A stretch of 64,000 bases of DNA, from the NCBI GenBank assembly GCA_937958815.1, contig CALGMR010000004.1:297063-361062 (forward strand), given 5' to 3'. Within the stretch, counting starts at the first letter, position 1; each line of letters starts with the position of its first letter. This DNA is from an uncultured Rhizobiaceae group bacterium. GTDB lineage: Bacteria; Pseudomonadota; Alphaproteobacteria; Rhizobiales; Rhizobiaceae. Below, piece after piece: positions 45,460-55,288 of the stretch. The translations under genes and the position numbers were made by a program. The notes under the pieces were generated by a model. It ran no database searches. It saw only the letters and a list, made by a program, of their open reading frames with translations, and was not told the DNA's origin.

Positions 45460-47091
45460 ATGTCGAATAAATCCTACACAGGTGCGCAAATTATTGCGCA
45501 AAAATTGAAGCAATCTGGTTGCAAGCGCGCCTTTGGAATTCCTGGTGGCGAAGTTCTGGCAATCTTGGATGCTTTGGATCAAGCCGACATCAAATTTCAT
45601 CTCACCAAGCATGAAAATGCAGCAGGGTTCATGGCAGAAGGCGCTTGGCATGCGGAGCCAGAAGGGTCACGCGCTCCCGGCATTCTCGTCGCAACAATTG
45701 GGCCGGGTGTCGCCAATGCCGTCAATGTTGTGGCCAATGCAATGCAGGATCGTGTTCCGCTTATTTTTCTGACCGGATGTGTCGATGCAGCAGAAGCCGA
45801 AACCTACACGCACCAAGTCTTTGACCACCAAGCCATGTTGCGCCCTATTGTGAAAGCAACATTCAAAGCAAGTGCCAGCACAGTTGGCGTTATGATGGAG
45901 AAAGCTCTGGCGATTGCGTTTGAAGGTCAACCCGGCCCTGTTCACATCGACGTTCCAATTGATGTGGCAGAAAATGTGAGCAACGAGGTCTTACGCGAAC
46001 TCCCAAAACAACCGTCGCAATCTATGCCAGCCGTTGGAGAAACCTTGGCCGCTGCAATGGATGGATTCGCGCAAGCAAAAAATCCCATCATAATTGCAGG
46101 TGTCGATGCGGTGACTGAGAATGTTTCGACCGCCCTCACAAACTTTGCAGACTCTCTCTCAATACCCGTCATCACTACGTACAAAGGCAAAGGCTTAATA
46201 TCTGAAGATCATCCGCTCGCTTTGGGTGGGCATGGCCTGTCGCCAAAATCCGACAAAATCCTGATGCCGCTGATTGCCAAAAGCGATTTTGTTTTGCTTG
46301 TGGGTTACGACCCGATCGAGATGCGTACGGGTTGGCGGAACCTCTGGGACGAAGATGCAACTGTGGTTGAAATCACGCCTACATTGCGTACCCACGGGAT
46401 GCATCGCGTTGACATCACACTGAACGGCGCTATTGAGCCTGCTTTGCTGCAGCTTGCCCACGCAAGAACCGAAAAAACCTGTTGGGCCGATGGCGAACCC
46501 AACGCTACAAAATCTGCACTCGATGAAGCCTTTGCAACGCCCGACAGTTGGGGCCCAGCGCAAGTGTTTGAAACACTGAACAATTGTCTGCCGGAAAATG
46601 CCGTTATCACCGCAGATTCGGGCGCTCACCGCATTTTGCTCTCTCAAAAATGGCAGAGCAAACATCCCCATTCATTGCTTCAATCGACCGCACTGTGCAC
46701 AATGGGCTGCGCCGTGCCTCTCGCTGCAGGTTACAAGATTGCCAAGCCAGACACTCCAGTCTGTGCCTTTGTGGGCGATGCAGGTCTAGAGATGATGTTG
46801 GGAGAATTGGCAACAATTCGCGACATGAAACAGCCGCTCTTAATCTGCGTTCTGGTCGATGAAAGTCTCGCGCTGATCGAGTTGAAGCAGCGCAACATGC
46901 AACGCAAAAACGTCGGTGTCGATTTTGATGGCACAGACTTTGTGGCCGTCGCAAACGCTATGGGCGGTCACGGCGTGTGGATTGACGATCCACAAACTCT
47001 GGCATCAGAAGCGGAAAGCGGCCTTTCCCGCAACACATTCACACTGCTGGCCTGTCGCATCGACAGACGCTCCTACGACGGAGCGTTCTAG
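45460..47091 (+). CDS. Thiamine-diphosphate-dependent enzyme (acetolactate-synthase-like)
   Basis: A 543-residue three-domain ThDP enzyme. It opens with TGAQIIAQKLKQSGCKRAFGIPGGE, Glu52 in HEN at 51-53 is the activating glutamate, and IGPGVANAVNVVANAMQDRVPLIFLTG follows. The Mg/ThDP motif GDAGLEMMLGELAT is followed 26 residues later by LVDESLAL, where the usual Asn is Asp. Overall like acetolactate synthase, benzoylformate decarboxylase or glyoxylate carboligase. The start at 45460 (ATG) is preferred over TTG 45448 for the GGAAG upstream. Reaction unknown. Confidence 0.85.
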   Translation: MSNKSYTGAQIIAQKLKQSGCKRAFGIPGGEVLAILDALDQADIKFHLTKHENAAGFMAEGAWHAEPEGSRAPGILVATIGPGVANAVNVVANAMQDRVPLIFLTGCVDAAEAETYTHQVFDHQAMLRPIVKATFKASASTVGVMMEKALAIAFEGQPGPVHIDVPIDVAENVSNEVLRELPKQPSQSMPAVGETLAAAMDGFAQAKNPIIIAGVDAVTENVSTALTNFADSLSIPVITTYKGKGLISEDHPLALGGHGLSPKSDKILMPLIAKSDFVLLVGYDPIEMRTGWRNLWDEDATVVEITPTLRTHGMHRVDITLNGAIEPALLQLAHARTEKTCWADGEPNATKSALDEAFATPDSWGPAQVFETLNNCLPENAVITADSGAHRILLSQKWQSKHPHSLLQSTALCTMGCAVPLAAGYKIAKPDTPVCAFVGDAGLEMMLGELATIRDMKQPLLICVLVDESLALIELKQRNMQRKNVGVDFDGTDFVAVANAMGGHGVWIDDPQTLASEAESGLSRNTFTLLACRIDRRSYDGAF

Positions 47092-47111
47092 GTCGCATTG
47101 AAGCACCAAAT

Positions 47112-47585
47112 CTATTTGATTGCAGCTTTCGCGATCTGATCAAACACGCCATCAAGTTCGGCTGCCAATTCTTTCAGTTTGTCCCCGCCTTCATCCATGT
47201 AAGGGGCAAAAACCGAACTTGGTGTGCGATAGGCAAGGCGGGTGGTTTTGTCTTCATTTTCAGTCAAATAGAAACGAATGGGCGCTTCAATACCAGCGTC
47301 AATACTGGCTTCCAACATGCGTACGGCGTAGTCATTTCGATAGACTCCGACAATCATATTGCCCGGAATTGTGATCTTACGGCCGCGTGCGCCTGCAGAT
47401 GCGCTTGCACGCGTGACGTTCAACATTTTAGCGTCTTTGATTGCGCTGCGCAGTTTTCCAACCATTGATTTAAAGCTGTGCTTGGTCTGGTAAACAGCCC
47501 AGCCAGGTCGCACATCCTGCGCAACTGCGGCAGTCGTGCTCAAGAAAAGAGCAGTCAAACACAGAGCAAAATATCTCATTTTCAT
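47112..47585 (-). CDS. Exported DUF302 protein
   Basis: A 157-residue protein with signal peptide MKMRYFALCLTALFLSTTAAVAQ. The mature part, YQTKHSFKSMVGKLRSAIKDAKMLNVTRASASAGARG to PIRFYLTENEDKTTRLAYRTPSSVFAPYMDEGGDKL, is the DUF302 pattern. Such proteins often occur in sulfur- or thiol-related gene sets. It follows the YeeE-type transporter gene by 27 bases on the same strand, so they form a pair. Function unknown. Confidence 0.82.
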   Translation of the reverse strand: MKMRYFALCLTALFLSTTAAVAQDVRPGWAVYQTKHSFKSMVGKLRSAIKDAKMLNVTRASASAGARGRKITIPGNMIVGVYRNDYAVRMLEASIDAGIEAPIRFYLTENEDKTTRLAYRTPSSVFAPYMDEGGDKLKELAAELDGVFDQIAKAAIK

Positions 47586-47612
47586 ATCATGTTCCTCAAA
47601 TGTAGAAGAGCC

Positions 47613-48791
47613 TCAAAGACCAAGCCTTGGTTTCATCAAAGCCATCATGGATGAGCCTGCAAATGCAAAAATACCCCACAGCCAACCATGAAGACTGCCG
47701 GAGACAATGCCACCAAGATAAGCGCCAATATTACAACCGTAAGCAAGCCTTGCCCCATATCCCATAAGCAGTCCGCCGATCACAGCGGTCAAAATTTGTT
47801 TCCAGCCAATACGCAAAACAGGTGAAAATTTGCCCGCCAGTGCTGCAGCAGCCATCGCGCCAAAAATAATGCCAAAATTCATGATTGAAGTTGTGCTTGC
47901 AAAAACGCTGCGTCGAATAGCTCCCCCGCCTCCCCAATAGGGCCAAGAGGACACATCGAGCCCCATTATGGTTGCAAATTTGGCGCCCCAAAGCGCAAAG
48001 CCCGATGTGACGCCCCAAGGACGACCCAGTGTCAAAATTGTCGCAACGCTCACCAGCGCCAAAGCCAAAATCCCCAGCGTGTGAGACCATTGACCCGTTA
48101 GAACACTGTTGGTTTCGCGACGTTTTTCCAGAGATCCATGGGCACGCTTTTCAATAAACCGGCTCGCCAAATAGATCGTGCCAGTGATTGTTAAAATGAT
48201 CAAAACAGCCAACAAGACGCCAAACTCTTTCACAAATGAAAAGGCTTCAAACCTTGGCAGGCCTTGCAGCCGCACAGGCTCCCAAGTGCCGAACAACGAA
48301 CCAGCGATAAACCCGCAAAGGGTAATGACCATACGCGTGCTGCCGCCACCAACTGTGAAGAGAGTTCCCGAGCCACATCCCCCGCCCAGTTGCATTCCCA
48401 CACCAAAAATGAATGAGCCAATAAGGGCCGTCACTCCGAAAGGAAGTACCCAGGCGCCAGATCGCATGCCCCATCCATCGATCGGCGGGCCATAAGCAAT
48501 CAATGGAAAAGTCAAACAACATGCCAAGGCCAAAAGCAGCATTTGGGCGCGCAACCCCTGCCCTCTGCGTTCTGTAACAATGCGACGCCAAGCGGCTGTA
48601 AATCCAAAAGCAGCGTGATACAGCGCGAATCCTGCAAACGCTCCAATAATTGTCGCGATCACATATCTCAACCCGCCGAAAGGAAAAGTGTAAACACCAA
48701 CCCAAACGACACCAGCAATTGCCAAAAAAAGCGGCAGTGCAGGAGGGATAGACGTGTTCCGAGACCCCAAATTCGATGCAAAGGAGACCAT
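47613..48791 (-). CDS. YeeE/YedE-family sulfur-compound transporter
   Basis: A 392-residue membrane protein with about ten helices. The two-repeat layout has GMQLGGGCGSGTLFTVGGGSTRM in the first half and GYGARLAYGCNIGAYLGGIVSGSLHGW in the second; the conserved Cys in each (GGCGSG, YGCNIG) matches the pattern of YeeE/TsuA proteins, which import thiosulfate. The residues strongly suggest a sulfur substrate. It is followed by the exported DUF302 gene. No sox or cys gene is adjacent. Confidence 0.88.
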   Translation of the reverse strand: MVSFASNLGSRNTSIPPALPLFLAIAGVVWVGVYTFPFGGLRYVIATIIGAFAGFALYHAAFGFTAAWRRIVTERRGQGLRAQMLLLALACCLTFPLIAYGPPIDGWGMRSGAWVLPFGVTALIGSFIFGVGMQLGGGCGSGTLFTVGGGSTRMVITLCGFIAGSLFGTWEPVRLQGLPRFEAFSFVKEFGVLLAVLIILTITGTIYLASRFIEKRAHGSLEKRRETNSVLTGQWSHTLGILALALVSVATILTLGRPWGVTSGFALWGAKFATIMGLDVSSWPYWGGGGAIRRSVFASTTSIMNFGIIFGAMAAAALAGKFSPVLRIGWKQILTAVIGGLLMGYGARLAYGCNIGAYLGGIVSGSLHGWLWGIFAFAGSSMMALMKPRLGL

Positions 48792-48967
48792 TCTACTTAA
48801 AATCTCATCATGTCCGCGTTATCGGATGCAGCCTGCCACATTTAAGACACAGGATGTAGCAAAAAACGAAAAGCTTACATCACGTAAATGTCACGAGACT
48901 TTAATTGATCAAAAGCTCTGTTGGGTGTTGAAAACACTTGGAATAAAAGGCCTGAGTTAGGACTCAC

Positions 48968-50356
48968 ATGAATTACAAGCACGACATTTTTGGTTGCCCA
49001 GTTTCAATTTCGCCTTCGGGAGATTTGGAAGCATGGAACAATACTCAACTCGGCTTTTTAGCGCACGCTGCTGTGACGCCCGAACATCTTGGCAAAACAC
49101 TGGCAAGCGACCCGGATTTTGCTTTGCCAATCATCTGCAAAGGTATTTTCTCACTTTTGCTTGGTCGTCGCGAACTTTATTCCGTCGCAGTTGATGCGGA
49201 AAAAGATGCGCGCAAAGCTGTGGCCAAACGCCCGATCACACAGCGAGAAACCGTGTTCCTTGATGCACTGTCAGATTGGAACAAAGGTTTGGTCAGCGCC
49301 GCGGGAGATCGCATAGATGCGCTTCTTGTCGAAGCTCCCCACGATGCACTTGCCATGAAATTGGTTCAGGCAATCCGTTTCGTTTTGGGTGATGCCATTG
49401 GAATGCGCTCATCCATTGAAAGAGTTATTCCCCATATTGGTAAAGACCACTCTGCATTTGGCTACGCAAAAGGGTGTCATTCATTCACATTGGAAGAAAC
49501 AGGCGAATACGCTTTGGCTGAGAAAATCGGCCGAGAAGCAGTTATTCATTCCCCAGACGACGCATGGGGACTTCATGCCGTTGCCCATGTCTATGACATG
49601 ACCAACAATACAGATGCAGGAATTGACTGGTTGCAAAATCGCACCCAAGCTTGGTCTCACTGCAACAACTTCCGCTACCATGTGTGGTGGCACATGGCGT
49701 TGATGCATCTTGACCGCAATGAAATTGATGCCGTGTTCGCCCTCTACGACGATTATATCCGCGCGGACAAAACAGACGACTACAGAGATATCTCCAATGC
49801 AGCCTCCCTTCTCAGCAGATTGGAACTGGAAGGCCACAACATTGGAAACCGCTGGGACGAATTGGCCGCGATTTCTGAAAACCGTACCGAAGATGGCTGC
49901 CTCGCCTTCGCCGATCTCCATTACATGTTGGCTTTGATTGGCGGCGACAAAAAAGTTGCAGCGTCAAACTTGCTCGCACGTATGCGCAAGGATGCAGCTG
50001 AGGAAGCTGGCGAAGTGGGCGCAATCATGAAACACCCAGGCCTGTCGGCCGCAGAAGGGCTAGAAGCTTTTGCAGAAGGCAACTTCACCGCAGCTTTCCG
50101 CAACCTGGCTGGCGCGCGCGATGCGATGCAAACGGTGGGCGGCAGCCACGCCCAACGCGATGTCTTTGAAAGACTGACAATTGAATCTGCGTTGCGCGGC
50201 GGGTATTTCGATGCTGCAGAACGCTTCTTGGTGTCGCGCACCCGGCGCCGAGGCAACAAGGAAGACCGATTTGCAAGCTTGCGCATGCAAGAATTGGCGC
50301 ATCAGCGAAACTTGGCAAAAACCGGAACAGCTGACTTCACAGTTCCGGCAGAATAA
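48968..50356 (+). CDS. TTC38-like tetratricopeptide protein
   Basis: A 462-residue soluble protein with TPR-like helical repeats and no signal peptide. Landmarks are the repeated His-containing motifs GLHAVAHVYDM and YHVWWHMALMHLD, similar to eukaryotic TTC38 and its bacterial relatives. These proteins are mostly uncharacterized. It has its own promoter region after the YeeE gene and precedes opgC by 88 bases. Function is not known. Confidence 0.8.
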   Translation: MNYKHDIFGCPVSISPSGDLEAWNNTQLGFLAHAAVTPEHLGKTLASDPDFALPIICKGIFSLLLGRRELYSVAVDAEKDARKAVAKRPITQRETVFLDALSDWNKGLVSAAGDRIDALLVEAPHDALAMKLVQAIRFVLGDAIGMRSSIERVIPHIGKDHSAFGYAKGCHSFTLEETGEYALAEKIGREAVIHSPDDAWGLHAVAHVYDMTNNTDAGIDWLQNRTQAWSHCNNFRYHVWWHMALMHLDRNEIDAVFALYDDYIRADKTDDYRDISNAASLLSRLELEGHNIGNRWDELAAISENRTEDGCLAFADLHYMLALIGGDKKVAASNLLARMRKDAAEEAGEVGAIMKHPGLSAAEGLEAFAEGNFTAAFRNLAGARDAMQTVGGSHAQRDVFERLTIESALRGGYFDAAERFLVSRTRRRGNKEDRFASLRMQELAHQRNLAKTGTADFTVPAE

Positions 50357-50444
50357 CCAACACCAAATATTTTTAGCAAGTTTTCAAAATTAAATATAAG
50401 CAGATAGAAACATTAGATTTTTATAACGCAGATCGAGCAGAGAT

Positions 50445-51716
50445 TTGACGACTTCACCTCCCCAAATAGCTGGGAAAACAGTTCGAGACCCGCGGCTCGA
50501 TTTTTTCCGCGGCATAGCAATGTTTATCATTTTCATTGCACACACACCGCGTGACTTTTGGGCGTTGTGGATTCCTGCACGTTTTGGGTTTTCAGATGCA
50601 ACAGAAACTTTTGTGTTCTGTTCAGGAATGGCCTCGGCAATCGCATTTGGCAGCGTTTTCGACAAACGTGGATGGCTTATGGGTGCTGCTAGAATTGCCC
50701 ACCGTGTCTGGCAAGTCTATTGGGCGCATATCGGACTGTTCTTCACCGTTCTGCTGTTGGTGACGCTCTTCGACAAAGCGGGAGACCCGCTTTTGCCCTT
50801 GGGGCGTGACAATTTCTCCTACGTGAACTCCCTCAATCTAGGGCATTTTTACACCAAGACAGCTGACCTGATTGTTGGCATGTTCACCCTCACATATGTG
50901 CCGAATTATTTCGACATTCTTCCCATGTATTTAGTCATTCTCGCGATGATCCCATTGATCATGGCAGTGTCACGTTTGTCACCATGGGCAGTATTTGCGG
51001 TGGTCTCAGCAATTTGGCTGCTTGCAAATCTAGATGTGTTTCATTTCCCGGCAGAACCGTGGTCTTCACGCGCTTGGTTTTTCAACCCATTGGGTTGGCA
51101 ATTGGTTTTCTTTACCGGTTTTGCGTTCATGCGCGGTTGGATCAAACCACCTCCTGTCAATACCAAGCTGATTTGGTTGGCAATCGCCATCATTGTGATC
51201 AGCCTGCCTTTTGCCTATTTCCGCATCCATGGTGCACGACCAGATTGGTTGTTTTATTCAGCTGAATGGACTCCGTGGTTCAAAGAACAGCGCGGGCTTA
51301 TGAAGCCACTGATCGACAAGTCTGATTTCGGTCTGTTCCGATATATTCATTTTCTCGCGACAGCCTATTTGGCTTGGGTGGCAGTTGGGCCCATGGGCTC
51401 ACGCATCAAAAACTGGGGGCCGTTACAATTTGTGGTCAACACCATCCGCAAGGTTGGGCAGCAGTCATTGGCAGTGTTCATCTCGTCATTGGTTATTGCC
51501 CAGTTTATCGGCATGGTGTTCAGAGTTTTGGGATCATCTTGGCATGTGGTTTTAATTGGCAACCTCGCAGGCTTTGCCGCGCTCATTGCCGTGGCGCATT
51601 TGGCATCTTGGTTTAAGTCAAACCCCTGGCGCAAACCGGCCACACAGACGCCCAATTCTTCTGGTGCTAATGCATCTCCACCAGTTAACAATTCACTTGC
51701 CACGCCCGCGGAATAG
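50445..51716 (+). CDS. opgC: OpgC-type glucan-modifying membrane protein
   Basis: A 423-residue protein with about ten membrane helices. The N-terminal RDPRLDFFRGIAMFIIFIAHTP and FVFCSGMASAIAFG match the OpgC domain (acyltransferase-3 related), which adds succinyl groups to osmoregulated periplasmic glucan. The reading begins with TTG at 50445; an ATG start would have to be inside the first helix (IAMFII). A clear ribosome site is not seen, so the N-terminus is uncertain. It precedes opgG by three bases. Confidence 0.85.
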   Translation: MTTSPPQIAGKTVRDPRLDFFRGIAMFIIFIAHTPRDFWALWIPARFGFSDATETFVFCSGMASAIAFGSVFDKRGWLMGAARIAHRVWQVYWAHIGLFFTVLLLVTLFDKAGDPLLPLGRDNFSYVNSLNLGHFYTKTADLIVGMFTLTYVPNYFDILPMYLVILAMIPLIMAVSRLSPWAVFAVVSAIWLLANLDVFHFPAEPWSSRAWFFNPLGWQLVFFTGFAFMRGWIKPPPVNTKLIWLAIAIIVISLPFAYFRIHGARPDWLFYSAEWTPWFKEQRGLMKPLIDKSDFGLFRYIHFLATAYLAWVAVGPMGSRIKNWGPLQFVVNTIRKVGQQSLAVFISSLVIAQFIGMVFRVLGSSWHVVLIGNLAGFAALIAVAHLASWFKSNPWRKPATQTPNSSGANASPPVNNSLATPAE

Positions 51717-51719
51717 TTC

Positions 51720-53267
51720 ATGAACCTCAATCGCAGATCTGTATTAGCAGCTCTGGCCGCAACCGGCTTTCTGCCGGTCTTGGGGACAAGCACAGCTTTT
51801 GCAAATGGCGCAGCTGGCAAAGTCAAACTTGGTGCCAAGAAGCCGTTCTCCAAGGAAGGCCTTCTAGACTACGCACGCAAAAAAGCTGCAAGCGGCTATG
51901 TTGTGCCCACCAAAACACTCCAAGACTGGATAGACCTGTCCTACGACGAATATCGAGGCATAAATTTCAATCCAGAATCTGCTCTCTGGAAAGATGAGAA
52001 AAAGCCATTCGAAACAGAGTTCTTCGCGCCCGGTTCCTATTTTCCCAGCCCAGTAAAAATATTTGTCGTGGAAGATGGTGAAGCTCAAAACGTTCTCTTT
52101 TCCAAAGACACGTTTCAGTTTCAAGATATCGTTCCCAGTCTTCCTGAAGATGAGTCTCTCGGTTACTCCGGATTTCGAATTCGCGCAGCCATCAACGATC
52201 CTGAACGCAAAGACGAGTTCGTTGTTTTCCAAGGAGCCAGTTACTTCCGCGCTGTTGCAAAAGATCAATCCTACGGAATGTCTGCTCGTGGGTTAGCCTT
52301 AAAGACAGGCGATCCCGCTGGAGAAGAGTTCCCCGACTTTCGTGAGTTCTGGATTGAAAAACCTGGCGACAATTCCAGTTCAATCGTGGTTCATGCCTTT
52401 TTAGATTCACCCAGCGTAACTGGCATTTATTCTTTCAACATCACTCCAGGCACGCGAACAGAAATGGATGTGGCATGTACTCTGTTTCCACGCGAAGACC
52501 TTGAACACGTGGGCATTGCAGCTGAAACAAGCATGTTCTTGTTTGATGAAACGGACAGAAGCCGCTTTGATGATTTTCGTCAAGCGGTTCATGATTCAGA
52601 TGGTCTTCTGATTGAAAACGGTGCTGGTGAAACCATTTGGCGCGCGCTTGCAAACCCTAAGGCTCTACAAATCAGCAGCTTTGTTGACAACAATCCGCGT
52701 GGTTTTGGTTTGATGCAACGCCCTCGCAAATTTGAAAACTATTCAGATCTGGAAGCCAACTATCATCGTCGTCCAGGCTTGTGGGTTGTACCAGGGGAAG
52801 ACTGGGGCAAAGGTGCTGTCACCTTGGTGGAAATACCTGCAGACAAAGAAATCTACGACAATATTGTCGCCTATTGGCGCCCTCGCAAACCACTTGAAAA
52901 AGGTTTGCAACACAAGTTTAGCTATCGATTGGTGTGGTGCGACGAAGCACCGGTGGCAAAAAACCTTGCCCGTGTCATAGACACCCAGATGGGAAAACGC
53001 ATTTTTGAGGATGGCAGACTGGCCAATATCGATTTTGCACCCAACGAAAACTTGCCTGAGAATCTGGACGAGATCGACGTTCATGTGAGTTCAAATTATG
53101 GCCCTGTGTCCAAAGGTATGCTACAGAGAAATCCATCGACAGGTGGAGTGCGCTTGAGTTTCACTTTCAAACCTGAACAGCGAAACCTCATGGAATTGCG
53201 TGCTCAAATGATGGTTGGTGGGAAAGCCGCATCAGAGGTCTGGATGTACAGGTGGACCAACGCATGA
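51720..53267 (+). CDS. opgG: Periplasmic glucan biosynthesis protein OpgG
   Basis: A 515-residue periplasmic protein. The N-terminus NLNRRSVLAALAATGF carries a twin-Arg type signal. The mature part has MdoG/OpgG features: YDEYRGINFNPESALWK, SSFVDNNPRGFGLMQRPR, and a C-terminal Ig-like region ending in a Trp-rich SEVWMYRWTN. It acts on the linear beta-1,2-glucan in the periplasm with OpgH. Overlaps opgH by ATGA, as in the usual opgGH pair. An OpgD-like alternative role is possible but the linkage to opgH favours OpgG. Confidence 0.93.
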   Translation: MNLNRRSVLAALAATGFLPVLGTSTAFANGAAGKVKLGAKKPFSKEGLLDYARKKAASGYVVPTKTLQDWIDLSYDEYRGINFNPESALWKDEKKPFETEFFAPGSYFPSPVKIFVVEDGEAQNVLFSKDTFQFQDIVPSLPEDESLGYSGFRIRAAINDPERKDEFVVFQGASYFRAVAKDQSYGMSARGLALKTGDPAGEEFPDFREFWIEKPGDNSSSIVVHAFLDSPSVTGIYSFNITPGTRTEMDVACTLFPREDLEHVGIAAETSMFLFDETDRSRFDDFRQAVHDSDGLLIENGAGETIWRALANPKALQISSFVDNNPRGFGLMQRPRKFENYSDLEANYHRRPGLWVVPGEDWGKGAVTLVEIPADKEIYDNIVAYWRPRKPLEKGLQHKFSYRLVWCDEAPVAKNLARVIDTQMGKRIFEDGRLANIDFAPNENLPENLDEIDVHVSSNYGPVSKGMLQRNPSTGGVRLSFTFKPEQRNLMELRAQMMVGGKAASEVWMYRWTNA

Positions 53268-55180
53268 AGCATATGAACACACCAGATTTGGTTGATATGC
53301 CTCCAACGGCGCCGCTTGCGTCTGAAACACAGAATTTTTCCAAGGCTTATCGTGATCCAAATGCACCAACGGTAAAACAAATCCAAGGCACTTGGATGTT
53401 TAGAGCATGGGTGTTTGGTCCGGCTCTTGTTATGACAGGCGCGCTCATTGCCATTCTCTTCGATTGGTTTCGAGAAGATGGCTTCGGCGTGGCCGAAATC
53501 ATATTGGTATGTTTTGTCGCTTACACCACCTTTTGGATAGCTCTGTCAGCGGCCTCCGCGATTGTAGGAATGTTCACGCCTAGAATTACGGAACATCGAC
53601 AAAGTTCTGGCGACCCATCAAGTATGACAACAGCCTTGCTGGTGCCAATCTATGAAGAAGATCCAGTCATCACCTTCAAAAGAATTGCATCTATGCAAAA
53701 ATCCCTGGTGGCAAGGTCAACAAATCACACATATGCATTTTTCATATTGAGTGACACACGTAGCAAAACCACCGCTGCCCAAGAACAAGCGGAATTCGCA
53801 AAACTCAAAGCCCAGATCGATACCCGGGTGGATATTTTCTATCGCCGCCGCGAAACCAACACTGATCGCAAGACCGGAAATCTGCAAGATTGGATCAACA
53901 ATTGGGGTGGAGATTGGGATGCATTCATCACCCTCGATTCTGACAGCCTCATGTCTGCGCGCACCATTCATCGGCTGACAGATAAGTTGGTCACCATGCC
54001 AGAAGTTGGATTATTGCAAACAGTCCCGCGTTTGTTGGGCGGCAAAACCATGTTTGCCCGCGGCCAACAGTTTTCAAACAACGTCTATGGTGGAATTCTA
54101 GCCAAAGGTTTGGAAAGATGGTCAGGCGTAGATGGCAACTATTGGGGCCACAATGCCATTATCCGCACCGAAGCCTTCGCAAATTGTGCTCACTTGCCGA
54201 GACTATCAGGCAAAGGCCCGCTTTCGGGCACGATCAAGAGCCATGATTTTGTTGAAGCTGCCCTGTTGCGTCGTGCCGGTTGGTCGGTCCGCCTTCTTCC
54301 TGAGCTTGATGAAAGCTATGAAGAGATTCCTCAAACTTTGATCGACTACATTTTGCGCGACCGTCGATGGTGCCAAGGCAATCTGCAACATCTTAGACTT
54401 TTAGGGTCCAAAGGCTTTACAGCATTTTCGCGGTTCCATTTGTTTCAAGGTGCTATGGCCTATGTGTCTTCATTTATATGGTTTGCACTTTTGATAGTCT
54501 GGACGGTGATGGGGCGAAATGAAGAGCAAAATATCGTTCGCTATTTCACCGATGCCAACCCACTGTTTCCCCAATGGCCCCACATGGACACCGTGAGCCG
54601 TATGGCCGTTCTGACGACTATGCTAGCTCTGTTGTTGGTGCCAAAACTATTGGGCATTGCTGCGACTTATCTCCGCAATAGAAGCTGCGAAGAATATGGT
54701 GGACGCGCCCGTTTCCTGTCTTCGTCGCTTGTCGAAATTATATTCTCCATTGCCCTCGCACCCATTCTTATGATTCAACACGTTTTGGCTGTGTTGCGCA
54801 CGATTGTGGGCAAGGACGCCGGCTGGGCACCCCAAAATCGATCCGGCGGCAATTATAGCCTTTTCGCTCTACTGCGTTTCCACTGGCTTGAAACGACCAT
54901 TGGAATGTTGCTCACCATAGGTCTTGTACTTGGTTTGGTGTCTTTGTGGCTCATACCGATTGCCATAAGCTTGTTGATGACAATTCCCATATCATTTGCA
55001 ACGGGCATTGAAATCTCAACCCGTGGGTTCTTCTCTAAAGTTCTAACGACACGGGAAAACTGGGCACCGCCGCGCATTGTAACAATGGTTCACAATTCAG
55101 GTCATGATCTCAGTTTGATCACGTCTTACAAAGATACTTTAGCAAATGCGGAAATACCTGCTGCCAAGGCGTCTAACTGA
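53264..55180 (+). CDS. opgH: Periplasmic glucan glucosyltransferase OpgH
   Basis: A 638-residue inner-membrane family-2 glycosyltransferase. A cytoplasmic catalytic domain has DSDSLMSARTIHRL (the metal-binding Asp-x-Asp) and the QxxRW-type motif LRDRRWCQGN. At least six membrane helices surround it (for example MTGALIAILFDWF and the C-terminal LLTIGLVLGLVSLWLIPI). It makes the beta-1,2-linked backbone from UDP-glucose. Start at 53264 gives the ATGA overlap with opgG; earlier GTG 53252 is less likely. Confidence 0.93.
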   Translation: MKHMNTPDLVDMPPTAPLASETQNFSKAYRDPNAPTVKQIQGTWMFRAWVFGPALVMTGALIAILFDWFREDGFGVAEIILVCFVAYTTFWIALSAASAIVGMFTPRITEHRQSSGDPSSMTTALLVPIYEEDPVITFKRIASMQKSLVARSTNHTYAFFILSDTRSKTTAAQEQAEFAKLKAQIDTRVDIFYRRRETNTDRKTGNLQDWINNWGGDWDAFITLDSDSLMSARTIHRLTDKLVTMPEVGLLQTVPRLLGGKTMFARGQQFSNNVYGGILAKGLERWSGVDGNYWGHNAIIRTEAFANCAHLPRLSGKGPLSGTIKSHDFVEAALLRRAGWSVRLLPELDESYEEIPQTLIDYILRDRRWCQGNLQHLRLLGSKGFTAFSRFHLFQGAMAYVSSFIWFALLIVWTVMGRNEEQNIVRYFTDANPLFPQWPHMDTVSRMAVLTTMLALLLVPKLLGIAATYLRNRSCEEYGGRARFLSSSLVEIIFSIALAPILMIQHVLAVLRTIVGKDAGWAPQNRSGGNYSLFALLRFHWLETTIGMLLTIGLVLGLVSLWLIPIAISLLMTIPISFATGIEISTRGFFSKVLTTRENWAPPRIVTMVHNSGHDLSLITSYKDTLANAEIPAAKASN

Positions 55181-55255
55181 GCGGACGGTCTTATTCAGGG
55201 ATTTTTCAAAGGTCTGATTTTTGCAAAATTCGTGTCAGAACGGTCTGAACAATTC

Positions 55256-55288
55256 GGTTCAACCAGCGTCGCTGAACCCGCTCTTTTT
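55256..55288 (+). terminator. Bulged hairpin with a T run after opgH
   Basis: GGTT-CAAC-CAGC and GCTGAACC can pair as an eight-base stem with a four-base bulge, followed by CGCTC and five Ts (55284-55288). It ends where the convergent membrane-protein gene ends, so it may be the terminator of the opg operon. Confidence 0.5.
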
